Shown here: positions 15,770 to 23,407 of the stretch, one piece after another
Position numbering within the stretch: the stretch's first letter is position 1
How the letters are laid out: every line of letters begins with the position of its first letter
DNA from: Acidimicrobiia bacterium
GTDB taxonomy: Bacteria > Actinomycetota > Acidimicrobiia > Acidimicrobiales > AC-14
DNA length: 37,363 nt
Assembly: GCA_023265045.1 (NCBI GenBank)
Contig: JAHFUQ010000018.1
Coordinates: 9,945-47,307 of the forward strand
Direction: 5' to 3'
The notes under the pieces: generated by a model
Told to the model about the DNA's origin: nothing
The model's database searches: none
Seen by the model: the letters and a program-made list of their open reading frames with translations, nothing else
Position numbers and translations under genes: made by a program

Positions 15770-17247
15770 GCCAGTTCGGGCTTGCGCAGGGCGATTGCCG
15801 CGGCCGCCCGCGACGCCTGCGCCGCGGTCGCGGTCACGACGCACCCGGCCGCGGCCAACCTTGCCCGCTGCCCTGCGTACCCCTGGGGGTCCTGGTCGGT
15901 GCCCAACACGTAGGCGACCACCTGCGGGCCGGCGCCGCCTGCATGCACGTCCGCGCACGCGGGCGCCAGCGCCCCGGCGGGGTCGGGGTGAGAGCCGTGG
16001 CCGAGCACCACGTCGATGAGCACGACCGCGACGTCGGCCTCCCGCCCCGCGGCCAGGATGAACTCGATGCGGGCTTCGGGGTCGATCATGGGATGGGGCC
16101 GGCCTTTGGTGTACTCCTCCTCGCCGAGGTCGAGGCAGACGTGGCTGCCGGCCGGCGCCGGCACGTGCAGGGCCTTGTCGAGCGGCGTGTTCGACCACAC
16201 CGGACCGAGCAGGTCGGACAGGATCACCAGCGACTCGTAGCACAGCGTCCCGCCCGAGAAGAGGCCCCGCACCAGGGTGCGGGCCGGGTCGACGTTCACG
16301 TCCACGGCAAGCGAGAGGTCGGGCGCCGGCAGGCCCAGGACGCCGAGCGTGGCCACCACGCCGTCCTCCAGGGTGCGCACCACGGTGACGCCCTCGGGCA
16401 GCCGCAACTCGCCCTTGAGCCCGACCAGCGACGCCACCATCGGCGTGTCCCCCGCGAGCGCCACCACCTCCTGCGCCACCCGCTCGGAGGGCGGCTTGGA
16501 CACGAGGAGGATCACGTCAGTGGCGGGGTCGTCGCGCATGGCGGCCACCGCCAGTTTGGCCATCCGGCCGCCGACCGCCTCGGTGAGGTCGCGCCCGCCG
16601 AGGCCGATCACGTGCGACACCCCCACGCCCCACCGGTCGAGCAGCGTCATCGCCTCCTGGGCGCCGGTGCCGGCCGCCGCGATCACCCCTACCCGGCCGG
16701 GCTTGACCGCGTTGGCGAACCCCAGCCCCACCCCGCCCAGCATGGCCGTCCCCGCACCCGGCCCCATGACCAACCGGCCCACCTCGGCGGCCCGGTCCTT
16801 CAGCGCCACCTCGTCCTCGACCGACACGTTGTCGCTGAACAGCAGGACGTCCAGGCCCGCGGACAGCGCCTTGTGCGCCTCCAGCGCGGCGTAATCGCCG
16901 GGGACGGAGATCACGGCGACGTTGGCGCCGGACACCTCCTGCAGCGTCCGCACCGACTGCTCGGCAGTTTCCGCCTTCGTGGCCGTGGCGGCGAACAGCC
17001 GCGCCTCGCCCGAGGCCAGCGCGGCGACGACGACGGCCTCGTCCCCGGCGGTCACGGCGATGAACAGGTCGTTGGCTGTCGCCGGCGGGGCATCGAAGCC
17101 GCGCTCGACCAGGGTGTCGACGTTCGCCGGCGTGGCCATGGCCGCCGCCGCCCACTCCACGCCGCTGACGTCGAGCATCGCCCGCGTCCCGGCCATCTGC
17201 AGCACCGAGTCGAGGTATGTCCCCCTGAAGACACGCACGCCGTTCAT
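15766..17247 (-). CDS. FdrA-family protein (AllF-like, oxamate carbamoyltransferase component)
   Basis: 493 residues from ATG 17247, overlapping the carbamate kinase stop (ATGA). N terminus VRVFRGTYLDSVLQMAGTRA, then a succinyl-CoA-synthetase-alpha-like half: GPGAGTAMLGGVGLGFANAV, VGVIAAAGTGAQEAMTLLDR, HVIGLGGRDL, and ILLVSKPPS. FdrA/AllF in E. coli works with DUF1116 (AllG) and DUF2877 (AllH) as oxamate carbamoyltransferase in anaerobic allantoin degradation, with AllK carbamate kinase using the carbamoyl phosphate. All four classes are in this window, but split between this leftward unit and the rightward unit at 27-29 kb. Substrate here may differ; no allantoin genes are visible. Confidence 0.85.
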   Translation of the reverse strand: MNGVRVFRGTYLDSVLQMAGTRAMLDVSGVEWAAAAMATPANVDTLVERGFDAPPATANDLFIAVTAGDEAVVVAALASGEARLFAATATKAETAEQSVRTLQEVSGANVAVISVPGDYAALEAHKALSAGLDVLLFSDNVSVEDEVALKDRAAEVGRLVMGPGAGTAMLGGVGLGFANAVKPGRVGVIAAAGTGAQEAMTLLDRWGVGVSHVIGLGGRDLTEAVGGRMAKLAVAAMRDDPATDVILLVSKPPSERVAQEVVALAGDTPMVASLVGLKGELRLPEGVTVVRTLEDGVVATLGVLGLPAPDLSLAVDVNVDPARTLVRGLFSGGTLCYESLVILSDLLGPVWSNTPLDKALHVPAPAGSHVCLDLGEEEYTKGRPHPMIDPEARIEFILAAGREADVAVVLIDVVLGHGSHPDPAGALAPACADVHAGGAGPQVVAYVLGTDQDPQGYAGQRARLAAAGCVVTATAAQASRAAAAIALRKPELA

Positions 17248-18224
17248 TGCTCCGCCACCAACGGCTTCATGCGCACGATGCGGGTGCCGGTGACGCCCTC
17301 GATGTCGGACACCGTGCCCTGCAGCGAGGCGTACACCAACTGGGGGGTGGTGATGACGGCCTCCTCGCCGCCCCGGCGCAGGAACCGGATGGCGGCCCTG
17401 ACCTTCGGCCCCATGCTGCCCTCGGGGAACTCGCCCTCGTCGAGCCACTGTTGCGCCTCGTCCACGGCCATCTCATGGATGGCCCGCTGGTCGGGCTGGC
17501 CGTAGTGGAGCAGGACGGTCTCGACCCCGGTGACCAGGACCAGCGCCTGCGCCGCCAGCGAGGTCGCCAGGCGCTGCGCCGCGTAGTCCTTGTCGATCAC
17601 CGCGTCGATGCCGCCGTATCCCGACTTGTACCGCACCACCGGCACGCCGCCGCCCCCTGCCGCCACCACCACCTGGCCCTGGTCCAGCAAAGCCCGGATG
17701 GCGTCGGTCTCCAGGATCGCCACCGGGTCGGGCGACGGCACGACGCGCCGCCACCCGCGGTCGGAGTCACGCTTGACGGTCCAGCCCCGCTCCGCGGCCA
17801 TCGACTCCGCCTGCTCCTCGGTCAGGAAGGGCCCGATGAACTTGGTCGGGTCGCCGAAGGCGGGATCGTCGGGGTTGACGGCGACGTGGGTCACCACCGA
17901 CACGACGCCCCGCATCGCCCCCGCGTCGTTCACCCGGCGCAGGGCCAGGCAGATCAGGCTCCCGAGCTGGCCCTCGGTCATCGCACCGAGGGAGAAGAGG
18001 GGCTGGGCGGGGACGAGCTTTGCCCCCTCCTCGTGCTGGATGGCGAGGTTGCCGACCTGCGGCCCGTTGCCGTGGACGAGCACCACCCGCCAACCCGTGC
18101 GCATGAGGGACGAGACGGTCTTCGCCATGATCGTGGCGTTGGCCTCGAGTTCCTCGTAACTTCCGGCCTGGCCTTCGCGGGTCAGCGCGTTGCCGCCCAG
18201 AGCGACGACGGCGGTCTTCGCCAT
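17244..18224 (-). CDS. Carbamate kinase
   Basis: 326 residues from ATG 18224, preceded by AAGGAGG. Amino-acid kinase motifs: VVALGGNALTREGQ, VVLVHGNGPQVGNLAIQ, VVAAGGGGVPVV, GIDAVIDKDYAAQRLA, LVLVTGVETV and MGPKVRAAIRFL. The enzyme interconverts carbamoyl phosphate plus ADP with ATP plus carbamate. It resembles ArcC/AllK. Beside FdrA it would either harvest ATP from carbamoyl phosphate or supply carbamoyl phosphate to the FdrA complex. First gene of the leftward unit; it faces the intergenic motif at 18272. Confidence 0.93.
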   Translation of the reverse strand: MAKTAVVALGGNALTREGQAGSYEELEANATIMAKTVSSLMRTGWRVVLVHGNGPQVGNLAIQHEEGAKLVPAQPLFSLGAMTEGQLGSLICLALRRVNDAGAMRGVVSVVTHVAVNPDDPAFGDPTKFIGPFLTEEQAESMAAERGWTVKRDSDRGWRRVVPSPDPVAILETDAIRALLDQGQVVVAAGGGGVPVVRYKSGYGGIDAVIDKDYAAQRLATSLAAQALVLVTGVETVLLHYGQPDQRAIHEMAVDEAQQWLDEGEFPEGSMGPKVRAAIRFLRRGGEEAVITTPQLVYASLQGTVSDIEGVTGTRIVRMKPLVAEQ

Positions 18225-18271
18225 CCCGGCCTCCTTCACGCCAAAGAACCACGCACGATGCGACACGTATT

Positions 18272-18285
18272 TCTACCATAGTGTA
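18272..18285 (+). promoter_or_regulatory. Shared AT-rich motif, site A
   Basis: TCTACCATAGTGTA in the 73-bp divergent gap between the carbamate kinase gene and the small gene at 18298. It matches site C by the nitrile hydratase operon at 11 of 14 positions and site B at 10 of 14. It may be an operator; TACCAT or CATAGT could also act as a -10, but no fitting -35 is visible. Confidence 0.5.
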
Positions 18286-18297
18286 GACTGCACGGCA

Positions 18298-18639
18298 ATG
18301 AGCGGGCTCAGCCATCCGTTCCGTGATCCGGACGTCCCGCCGGAGACGTTGTTCCGGTGGTTCCAGGCCGAGGAGCGCCTCTACCCTGTGGCGATGGTGA
18401 TGCCGGAACGCTACGAAGCGGTGGTGCGCCTCGTCGGCCGGGTCAGCGAGCAGTTGCGGGCGACCTGTTTGGATCTGGCCACGCTCGTCCAGGTCGACAC
18501 CGACGGCGAAGTCGCGGAGATGGCGAAGCGCCTGGTCATGGCCGACCCGGCGATGGCCACCGACCTCGATCTCGCCCTGGTGGCCGGCGCGGCGTGCTCC
18601 ATCCGGTACCGGGAACTGGCGGCCGCGCGTGGCCATTGA
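18298..18639 (+). CDS. Unrecognised 113-aa protein, first gene of the radical-SAM unit
   Basis: Starts MSGLSHPFRDPDVPPETLFR and continues with predicted helices (RYEAVVRLVGRVSEQLRATC, TDGEVAEMAKRLVMADPAMA). One Cys pair, no membrane segment, no known motif. It overlaps the radical SAM gene by 11 bp, so it is probably translated with it. It does not resemble the small MSMEG_0570 protein that I remember from Nit1C loci. A structural or carrier role is possible but unsupported. Confidence 0.75.
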   Translation: MSGLSHPFRDPDVPPETLFRWFQAEERLYPVAMVMPERYEAVVRLVGRVSEQLRATCLDLATLVQVDTDGEVAEMAKRLVMADPAMATDLDLALVAGAACSIRYRELAAARGH

Positions 18640-19741
18640 CTCGCCGTCGCTCGCGTCGCTCATCACCGAACTGCAGAGCTCGGGCCTCCGGGTCGAGGCG
18701 CCCATGGAGTCCCGCCACGGCGGCGCCGGGCCCAGCGACTCCGGCATGCTCTGGATCGAAGGCGTCGCCGTCACCGTCCCGACCGACGCCGAGTTCGCCC
18801 GCACCTCGCCCTACGTGCTGCGACCCGAGGACGACGGGTTCGGCATCTACCTCGACGGGGTCCGGCTCGCGGCCGCCGCCGGCACGCCCCGACCCAGGTA
18901 CTACGACCTGACGACGGCCGACGGCATCCCCTACTGGAAGATCGCCCTCCTGCACCTGGACTCGCTGGCGTCGACCGTCCTGCAGACGTGCGCCTACTGG
19001 GGCAACTCCGACCAGTGCCAGTTCTGCGGGATCGGGCTGTCCCTCGACGCCCACCGCACGATCGCCAAGAAGCGCCCCGACCAGTTGGCCGAGGTGGCGC
19101 TGGCGGCCAAGGAGCTTGACGGCGCGGTCGACGCCACCCTCACGACCGGCAGCACGGCCGGCGCCGACAAGGGCGCCCTCTACGTGGCCCAGTGCGGGGC
19201 GGCCGTCAAGCAAGCGGCCGGGCTGCCGGTCGAAGTCCAGTTCGAGCCGCCCCACGACCTCGACGTCATCGACCAGGTTCACGGCTTCGGCGTCGATTCA
19301 GTGGGCATCCACGTCGAGTCGTTCGACCCGGTGGTGCTCGCCCGCATCGCGCCGGCCAAGGCCCGCACCGGCATCGACGGCTACTTCGCGGCGTGGGAGC
19401 GGGCGGTCGCGTTGTTCGGCGAGGGCCAGGTGTCGACGTATGTGATCCTCGGCATGGGCGAGGATCCGGCGCTCACCGTGGACGGGTGCCGGCGGGCCAT
19501 CGACATGGGCGTCTACCCCTTCGTCGTCCCGCTGCGCCCGATCGCCGGCAGCCTGCTGGGGCACCTCCGCCCGCCCAGCGCGGCCTACGCCGAAGGCATC
19601 TACCGCCAGGTCGTGCCGTACCTGACCGCTCGGGGCCTCGGGTCGAAGGGCGTCGCGGCCGGTTGCGCGCGCTGCCAAGCGTGCTCGGCCATGGGCGCGA
19701 TGGAGGGGCTGTCGCTGGGGGCGACCCGCACGAAGGCATGA
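18629..19741 (+). CDS. Radical SAM protein, MSMEG_0568 (Nit1C-associated) family
   Basis: 370 residues, GTG start. The cluster-binding motif is CAYWGNSDQCQFC, i.e. Cys121, Cys130 and Cys133 in a C-x8-C-x2-C spacing instead of C-x3-C-x2-C; that spacing is typical of the MSMEG_0568 family. Later come TLTTGSTAGADKGA, QFEPPHDLDVIDQ, GIHVESFDPVVLARIAP and a C-terminal Cys pair in CARCQACSAM that could bind a second cluster or metal. Nit1C radical SAM enzymes have no established reaction; they occur beside nitrilases linked to cyanide assimilation. Here no nitrilase is near. Confidence 0.88.
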   Translation: MAIDSPSLASLITELQSSGLRVEAPMESRHGGAGPSDSGMLWIEGVAVTVPTDAEFARTSPYVLRPEDDGFGIYLDGVRLAAAAGTPRPRYYDLTTADGIPYWKIALLHLDSLASTVLQTCAYWGNSDQCQFCGIGLSLDAHRTIAKKRPDQLAEVALAAKELDGAVDATLTTGSTAGADKGALYVAQCGAAVKQAAGLPVEVQFEPPHDLDVIDQVHGFGVDSVGIHVESFDPVVLARIAPAKARTGIDGYFAAWERAVALFGEGQVSTYVILGMGEDPALTVDGCRRAIDMGVYPFVVPLRPIAGSLLGHLRPPSAAYAEGIYRQVVPYLTARGLGSKGVAAGCARCQACSAMGAMEGLSLGATRTKA

Positions 19742-19748
19742 TCCCGGC

Positions 19749-20204
19749 ATGATCCGGGCGACGTGCCGGATCGCGGTGACGCCGGACGATCTCGCCGCCC
19801 ACCACCGCATCCGCCACCAGGTCTTCGTCGACGAGCAGGCGTTGTTCGCGGGCGCCGATGTGGACGCCCACGACCCCGACGCCGTCCACATCATCGGGTT
19901 GTGGGACGGTGAGGTGGTCGGCGCGGTCCGCGCCTTCGTGCTCGACCAAGCGGCCGGCCTGTGGCAGGGCGACCGCCTGGCGGTGCTGCCCGAGCACCGC
20001 ATCCGCAACGTCGGCAAGCCCCTGGTGAAGTTCGCCGTCGCCACCGCCGCCGAGCGGGGCGGCCGCCTCATGGTCGCCCACATCCAGCTGCCCAACGTGG
20101 CCTTCTTCGAGCGCATCGGCTGGTACACCCACGGCGACGTCGAGACCTACGTCGGCGTCGCCCACCAACCCATGGCGATCGATCTCGTTTCCTCGGATCC
20201 ATGA
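19749..20204 (+). CDS. GNAT-fold acetyltransferase, MSMEG_0567 N-terminal-like
   Basis: 151 residues. RIRHQVFVDEQALF is the typical GNAT entry, then DPDAVHIIGLWDGEVVGAVR, a V(L/A)PEHR-like LAVLPEHRIRNVGKPLVKFA for the acyl-CoA pyrophosphate loop, and NVAFFERIGWY near the end. In mycobacteria this domain is fused to an AIR-synthase-like domain (MSMEG_0567), while in Synechocystis they are separate, as here. It begins 7 bp after the radical SAM stop and overlaps the next gene by ATGA. Confidence 0.85.
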   Translation: MIRATCRIAVTPDDLAAHHRIRHQVFVDEQALFAGADVDAHDPDAVHIIGLWDGEVVGAVRAFVLDQAAGLWQGDRLAVLPEHRIRNVGKPLVKFAVATAAERGGRLMVAHIQLPNVAFFERIGWYTHGDVETYVGVAHQPMAIDLVSSDP

Positions 20205-20782
20205 CACGCCCGTTCCGGGGAGTTGAGGAAGCCTTGGCCGAGGCGGACGGCGCCGTGGCCGCGCTGCGTCCCGGAATCTGGCTCGGGCCGGTCCTGCCCG
20301 AGCTGGGACGACAAGGTCTTTTCGGCGCTCACCCGGTCGTATCCGAGATCAAGTTGCACTATCTCGACCGGTGCGGCCCGGATGCCCGGCCGACAATCGG
20401 CGTGCTTGTCAGCAACCGTTTGAAGCCGACGACCTGGGTGGACCCGAAAGGTCGGGTTGCCGGTCTGGAAAACCCGCTGGCGGCGCACATCGAGAACTTT
20501 GTCGCCCGCTTCACCGGCTACCCCCCGAAGCCCCCGCTCGAACGGGCCCACTTCGCACCGCTGGGCCAGGGGTGGGACGCGCCGGCTGGTTCCACCGCCT
20601 CCCGTCACTCGACGTTCCCGCTGGAAGTGGTCGAGATACCCGTCGCGCCGGATGCGCCGATGGGTGTCGAAGTCTGTGTCGCCACGTGGAACCTGCCCGT
20701 CGGCGAGTACGTCGCCGCGCTGGAGCCGCTTCAGCCGGCGACGGCCCGCGCTATCGACGCTCGGCGTTCGTCAGGCCCGTAA
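20201..20782 (+). CDS. Unrecognised 193-aa protein in the Nit1C-like unit
   Basis: ATG 20201 overlaps the GNAT stop (ATGA). Recognisable stretches are SEIKLHYLDRCGPDARPTIG, VLVSNRLKPTTWVDPKG and FPLEVVEIPVAPDAPMGVEV, giving a mixed alpha/beta soluble protein without signal peptide or membrane segment. No known family comes to mind. Its position behind radical SAM and GNAT genes makes it a candidate new member of this pathway. The last 32 bp overlap the convergent AIR-synthase-like gene. Confidence 0.7.
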   Translation: MTRPFRGVEEALAEADGAVAALRPGIWLGPVLPELGRQGLFGAHPVVSEIKLHYLDRCGPDARPTIGVLVSNRLKPTTWVDPKGRVAGLENPLAAHIENFVARFTGYPPKPPLERAHFAPLGQGWDAPAGSTASRHSTFPLEVVEIPVAPDAPMGVEVCVATWNLPVGEYVAALEPLQPATARAIDARRSSGP

Positions 20783-21710
20783 CCGGCGTCGTCGCCAGGT
20801 CGAGGACGACGGCCTTTTCGGCGCCGGACTGGAGCGCCACCACGCCCGAGTCGTCCAGCGTCCCGATCACCGCCGCCTCGATCCCCCGCTCGTGGAACGC
20901 ACCCGCGCACTCGTCCTCACGCCCGGGCGGGACGCACAGCAGGAACCCGAAGCAGGGGAAGCAGATGAGCCACGTGGCCATGTCCACCCCCGCGGGCGTC
21001 GGCACGGCGTCGAGGTCGATGGTGACGCCCAACCGCCGCGACTCCACGAGCATGGCGGCCGACCCCACGAGGCCGGCCATGCTCACGTCCTTGGCCGCCG
21101 CGCAAAGGCCGCGTTCGGCCACCTCGGCGAGCAGGCGGACGTCGCCCGCGAGCCGGCCCCCCCGCTCGTCGAACGACGGGAAGAAGGGGAAGTCCTCGCG
21201 CATCCGACCCTCGGTGACGCACGCCAGCACCAGGCGTTGGCCGGCCGCGGCGCGGGCGACCGACAGCACCGGCCCGCCCGCCCGCCCCAGCCCGAAGGCC
21301 GAGACCGCCGGGGGGCCGTCGTGCACGGTCAGGTGCCCGCCGACGACGGGCACGCCGTACAGCCCGCTGGCGTAGCGCATCCCTTCCAGGGCGGCACGGG
21401 CGACCACTTCCGAGCCGACGACCGTGTCGACGATGGCCAGCGGGCGCGCCCCCATGGCGGCCAGGTCGTTGACGTTGGTGAGGACCGCGGCCACCCCGGC
21501 GCCGAACGGGTCCCGGGCCACGAAGGCAGGGGCGATGGCCTCGCCGGCGACGACGAGCGACCCGTCGCGGTCCGCCACCACGGCGCCGTCGTCCCCTGGC
21601 CCCCCCACCCAATCGGTCGGCCCGAAGACCTCCGACACCAGCCCGATGGCGGCCTTGGCGCGCAGCCCGGCGTGACCGCGTACGGCTGCCGCGAGGTCCT
21701 CGAGGCTCAC
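20751..21710 (-). CDS. AIR-synthase-like protein, Sll0787 (Nit1C-associated) family
   Basis: 319 residues, GTG 21710 with GGAGG just upstream. The PurM-superfamily ATP-binding motif is GPGDDGAVVADRDGSLV; further signatures are VLTNVNDLAAMGARPLAIVD, GVPVVGGHLTVHDGPP and AAKDVSMAGLVGSAAML. PurM/SelD/HypE relatives use ATP to activate oxygens or make phosphorylated intermediates; the Sll0787 family reaction is not established. It is alone on the minus strand, divergent from the ComA-like gene and facing motif site B. Confidence 0.88.
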   Translation of the reverse strand: MSLEDLAAAVRGHAGLRAKAAIGLVSEVFGPTDWVGGPGDDGAVVADRDGSLVVAGEAIAPAFVARDPFGAGVAAVLTNVNDLAAMGARPLAIVDTVVGSEVVARAALEGMRYASGLYGVPVVGGHLTVHDGPPAVSAFGLGRAGGPVLSVARAAAGQRLVLACVTEGRMREDFPFFPSFDERGGRLAGDVRLLAEVAERGLCAAAKDVSMAGLVGSAAMLVESRRLGVTIDLDAVPTPAGVDMATWLICFPCFGFLLCVPPGREDECAGAFHERGIEAAVIGTLDDSGVVALQSGAEKAVVLDLATTPVTGLTNAERR

Positions 21711-21719
21711 GTCCCTCCT

Positions 21720-21733
21720 TGCACTAAAGTAAA
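21720..21733 (-). promoter_or_regulatory. Shared AT-rich motif, site B
   Basis: On the minus strand TTTACTTTAGTGCA, ending 10 bp before the GTG of the AIR-synthase-like gene and abutting its GGAGG. It agrees with site C at 11 of 14 and with site A at 10 of 14. Overlap with the ribosome-binding region argues for an operator rather than a -10 box. Confidence 0.5.
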
Positions 21734-21739
21734 CGTTTC

Positions 21740-21753
21740 TCTACCATAGGCGG
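21740..21753 (+). promoter_or_regulatory. Shared AT-rich motif, half-conserved site D
   Basis: TCTACCATAGGCGG: its first ten bases are identical to site A. It is 2 bp upstream of the GTG at 21756. If TACCAT is a -10, the ComA-like gene would be nearly leaderless. Confidence 0.4.
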
Positions 21754-21755
21754 AA

Positions 21756-22526
21756 GTGGAGCGGCCGTTCCCCCTCGATCTCCCCGAGCGACCGGCGAAG
21801 CCGCGCCGCATGGGACTGACCCACGTGCTCGACAAAGGTATGCCCGCGGCACACGCCGCCGACGCCCTCTGCTCATGCGCGGCCTACGTCGACGTGTGGA
21901 AGTTCGGGTGGGGCACGGCCTATGTCGACCCCGACCTGGCCGCCAAGGTGGCGCTGGTTGGTGATCACGAGATCCTCAGTTGCCTGGGCGGCACGTTGCT
22001 CGAGGTGGCGTGGGCCCAGCGGCGGGCGGACGACCTGCTGGGCTGGGCCGCCGACGTAGGGTTTGCGTGCATCGAGGTCTCCCGAGGCGCAACCGACATG
22101 TCCCCTGCCGAGAAGCACGCCCTCATCGACCGCGCCGCCCGCCGGTTCACGGTGGTGTCCGAGGTCGGCCGCAAGCACGCCGCCGACCAGGCGCCGGCGC
22201 CGGAGTGGGCGGGCGAGGCCGCCGACGATTTGTCCGCCGGCGCCACGTGGGTCCTGGCCGAGGGGCGCGAGAGCGGCACGGTGGGCATTTACACCAGCAC
22301 GGGCGACGTGCGGGACGATGTCGTCGACGCGGTGGTCGAGGCGGCGGGCCTCGAACACATGGTGTTCGAGGCGCCGGGCAAGGACCAGCAGGCGTGGTTC
22401 GTCCGACGCTTCGGCGCCAACGTGAACCTGGCCAACATCGCCGTCGGCGACGTGCTCGGGTTGGAGACGCTACGCCTCGGCCTGCGGGCCGACACCATCG
22501 ACCTTTCCTGCCCCGTGCGCACATGA
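21756..22526 (+). CDS. Phosphosulfolactate synthase (ComA/XcbB-like)
   Basis: 256 residues, the family's usual size. ComA adds sulfite to phosphoenolpyruvate to make (R)-phosphosulfolactate, the first step of coenzyme M synthesis. Conserved stretches: THVLDKGMP, VWKFGWGTAYV, CIEVSRGATDMSPAEKHALI, VSEVGRKHA, ESGTVGIYTSTG, VFEAPGKDQQAWFVRRFGAN, VNLANI and LETLRLGLRADTI. It heads a rightward unit whose next genes include two fumarase-superfamily lyases and a PLP enzyme, the same enzyme classes as xcbB1-E1 of Xanthobacter. Related Bacillus YitD-type proteins make sulfolactate instead. No ribosome binding site is evident at the GTG; leaderless translation is possible. Confidence 0.92.
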   Translation: MERPFPLDLPERPAKPRRMGLTHVLDKGMPAAHAADALCSCAAYVDVWKFGWGTAYVDPDLAAKVALVGDHEILSCLGGTLLEVAWAQRRADDLLGWAADVGFACIEVSRGATDMSPAEKHALIDRAARRFTVVSEVGRKHAADQAPAPEWAGEAADDLSAGATWVLAEGRESGTVGIYTSTGDVRDDVVDAVVEAAGLEHMVFEAPGKDQQAWFVRRFGANVNLANIAVGDVLGLETLRLGLRADTIDLSCPVRT

Positions 22527-23407
22527 ACACGGTTCCGGGCCAGTACCGCCGGGTGTCGGTGGCGACCGTCGACGTGCCGCTCACCGCCGACGCGCTCACC
22601 GCCCACTTCACGGGCCGCGAGGTCTACCGCCATACCCGCTACGTCGTCGTGCGCGACCGCGCCGGCGACGCCACTGCCGTCGTGGAGGTCGCCAAGCCGG
22701 TGACTGACGCCCTGTTCAGCCCCGTCGCTGAGATGAGGGTGCTCGCCCTCCCGGATGAGTGCGAGTACGTCAAGCGTCCCGACATCGACACCGGCGTGCC
22801 GAGCGCATTGGTCGCCGCGGCCGGCGGCTCACGCTGCGTCGTGGTCGAGGGCCGCTACGACCACGTGAACTTCATCCTCGATCCCGCCCCGATCCGCATA
22901 AGTGTCGCGGACGTCGTTCCGCCCCAGCCCGCCAAGCTCGTCGACCAGGCCGCCCGTGTGCTGTCGGTGGCCGAGGACCTGCCGCCCGTGGAGCTGCAAC
23001 CGGTCATCGTCGACATGGCCGACCTGGCGCGTGAGCGCCCGCCCGCCCCGCACTACCTCCTGCCGTGCCGGGCCTCGGGGTTCCAATTGGACGGCGCCGC
23101 CGTTTCGTTCCTCGACGAGCGCCCGCCGAAGGGGGACTGGACCCTGATCGGATGCGCCCGCTCGCGCGCCATCCACGAGCATTTCTACGGCGGCCCGCCG
23201 GACGACGCGATCGAGACGTGCCCCCGCAAGCTGTTCCCGCCCGACGGCGCCGGGCCGCTGCTGACCAAGTGCTGCCTGCTCGAGAACGCCAACCAGCCCG
23301 ACGGCCTCTCGACCATGGTGGTCCCGTGGGGCGCGTCGCTCGCCCTCGTCAAGCAGGCGCTGGCCGACCTCGCGACCGCTGCGGATCCGGCATGGGCGCC
23401 CGCCTAA
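22523..23407 (+). CDS. Unrecognised Cys-containing protein between ComA-like and lyase genes
   Basis: 294 residues, ATG 22523 overlapping the ComA-like stop (ATGA). Sections: YRRVSVATVDVPLTADALTA, HFTGREVYRHTRYVVVRD, FQLDGAAVSFLDERPPKGDW and CARSRAIHEHFYGGPP. Cysteines near residues 181, 211, 233, 250 and 251 (ETCPRK, TKCCLLENA) could bind metal or take part in thiol chemistry. No signal peptide or known fold motif. It has no counterpart that I know in the Xanthobacter coenzyme M locus. Its position suggests a dedicated step of this pathway. Confidence 0.8.
   Translation: MNTVPGQYRRVSVATVDVPLTADALTAHFTGREVYRHTRYVVVRDRAGDATAVVEVAKPVTDALFSPVAEMRVLALPDECEYVKRPDIDTGVPSALVAAAGGSRCVVVEGRYDHVNFILDPAPIRISVADVVPPQPAKLVDQAARVLSVAEDLPPVELQPVIVDMADLARERPPAPHYLLPCRASGFQLDGAAVSFLDERPPKGDWTLIGCARSRAIHEHFYGGPPDDAIETCPRKLFPPDGAGPLLTKCCLLENANQPDGLSTMVVPWGASLALVKQALADLATAADPAWAPA

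Noticed and set aside
13043-15913. Very long (956 codons) rightward open frame
   Set aside because: Antisense to the sigma, DGPF and glycosyltransferase genes; Arg/Gly/Val/His-rich shadow typical of high GC with no domain.
15943-17505. Rightward 520-codon open frame
   Set aside because: Antisense of FdrA; no motif and His/Arg/Gly-rich.
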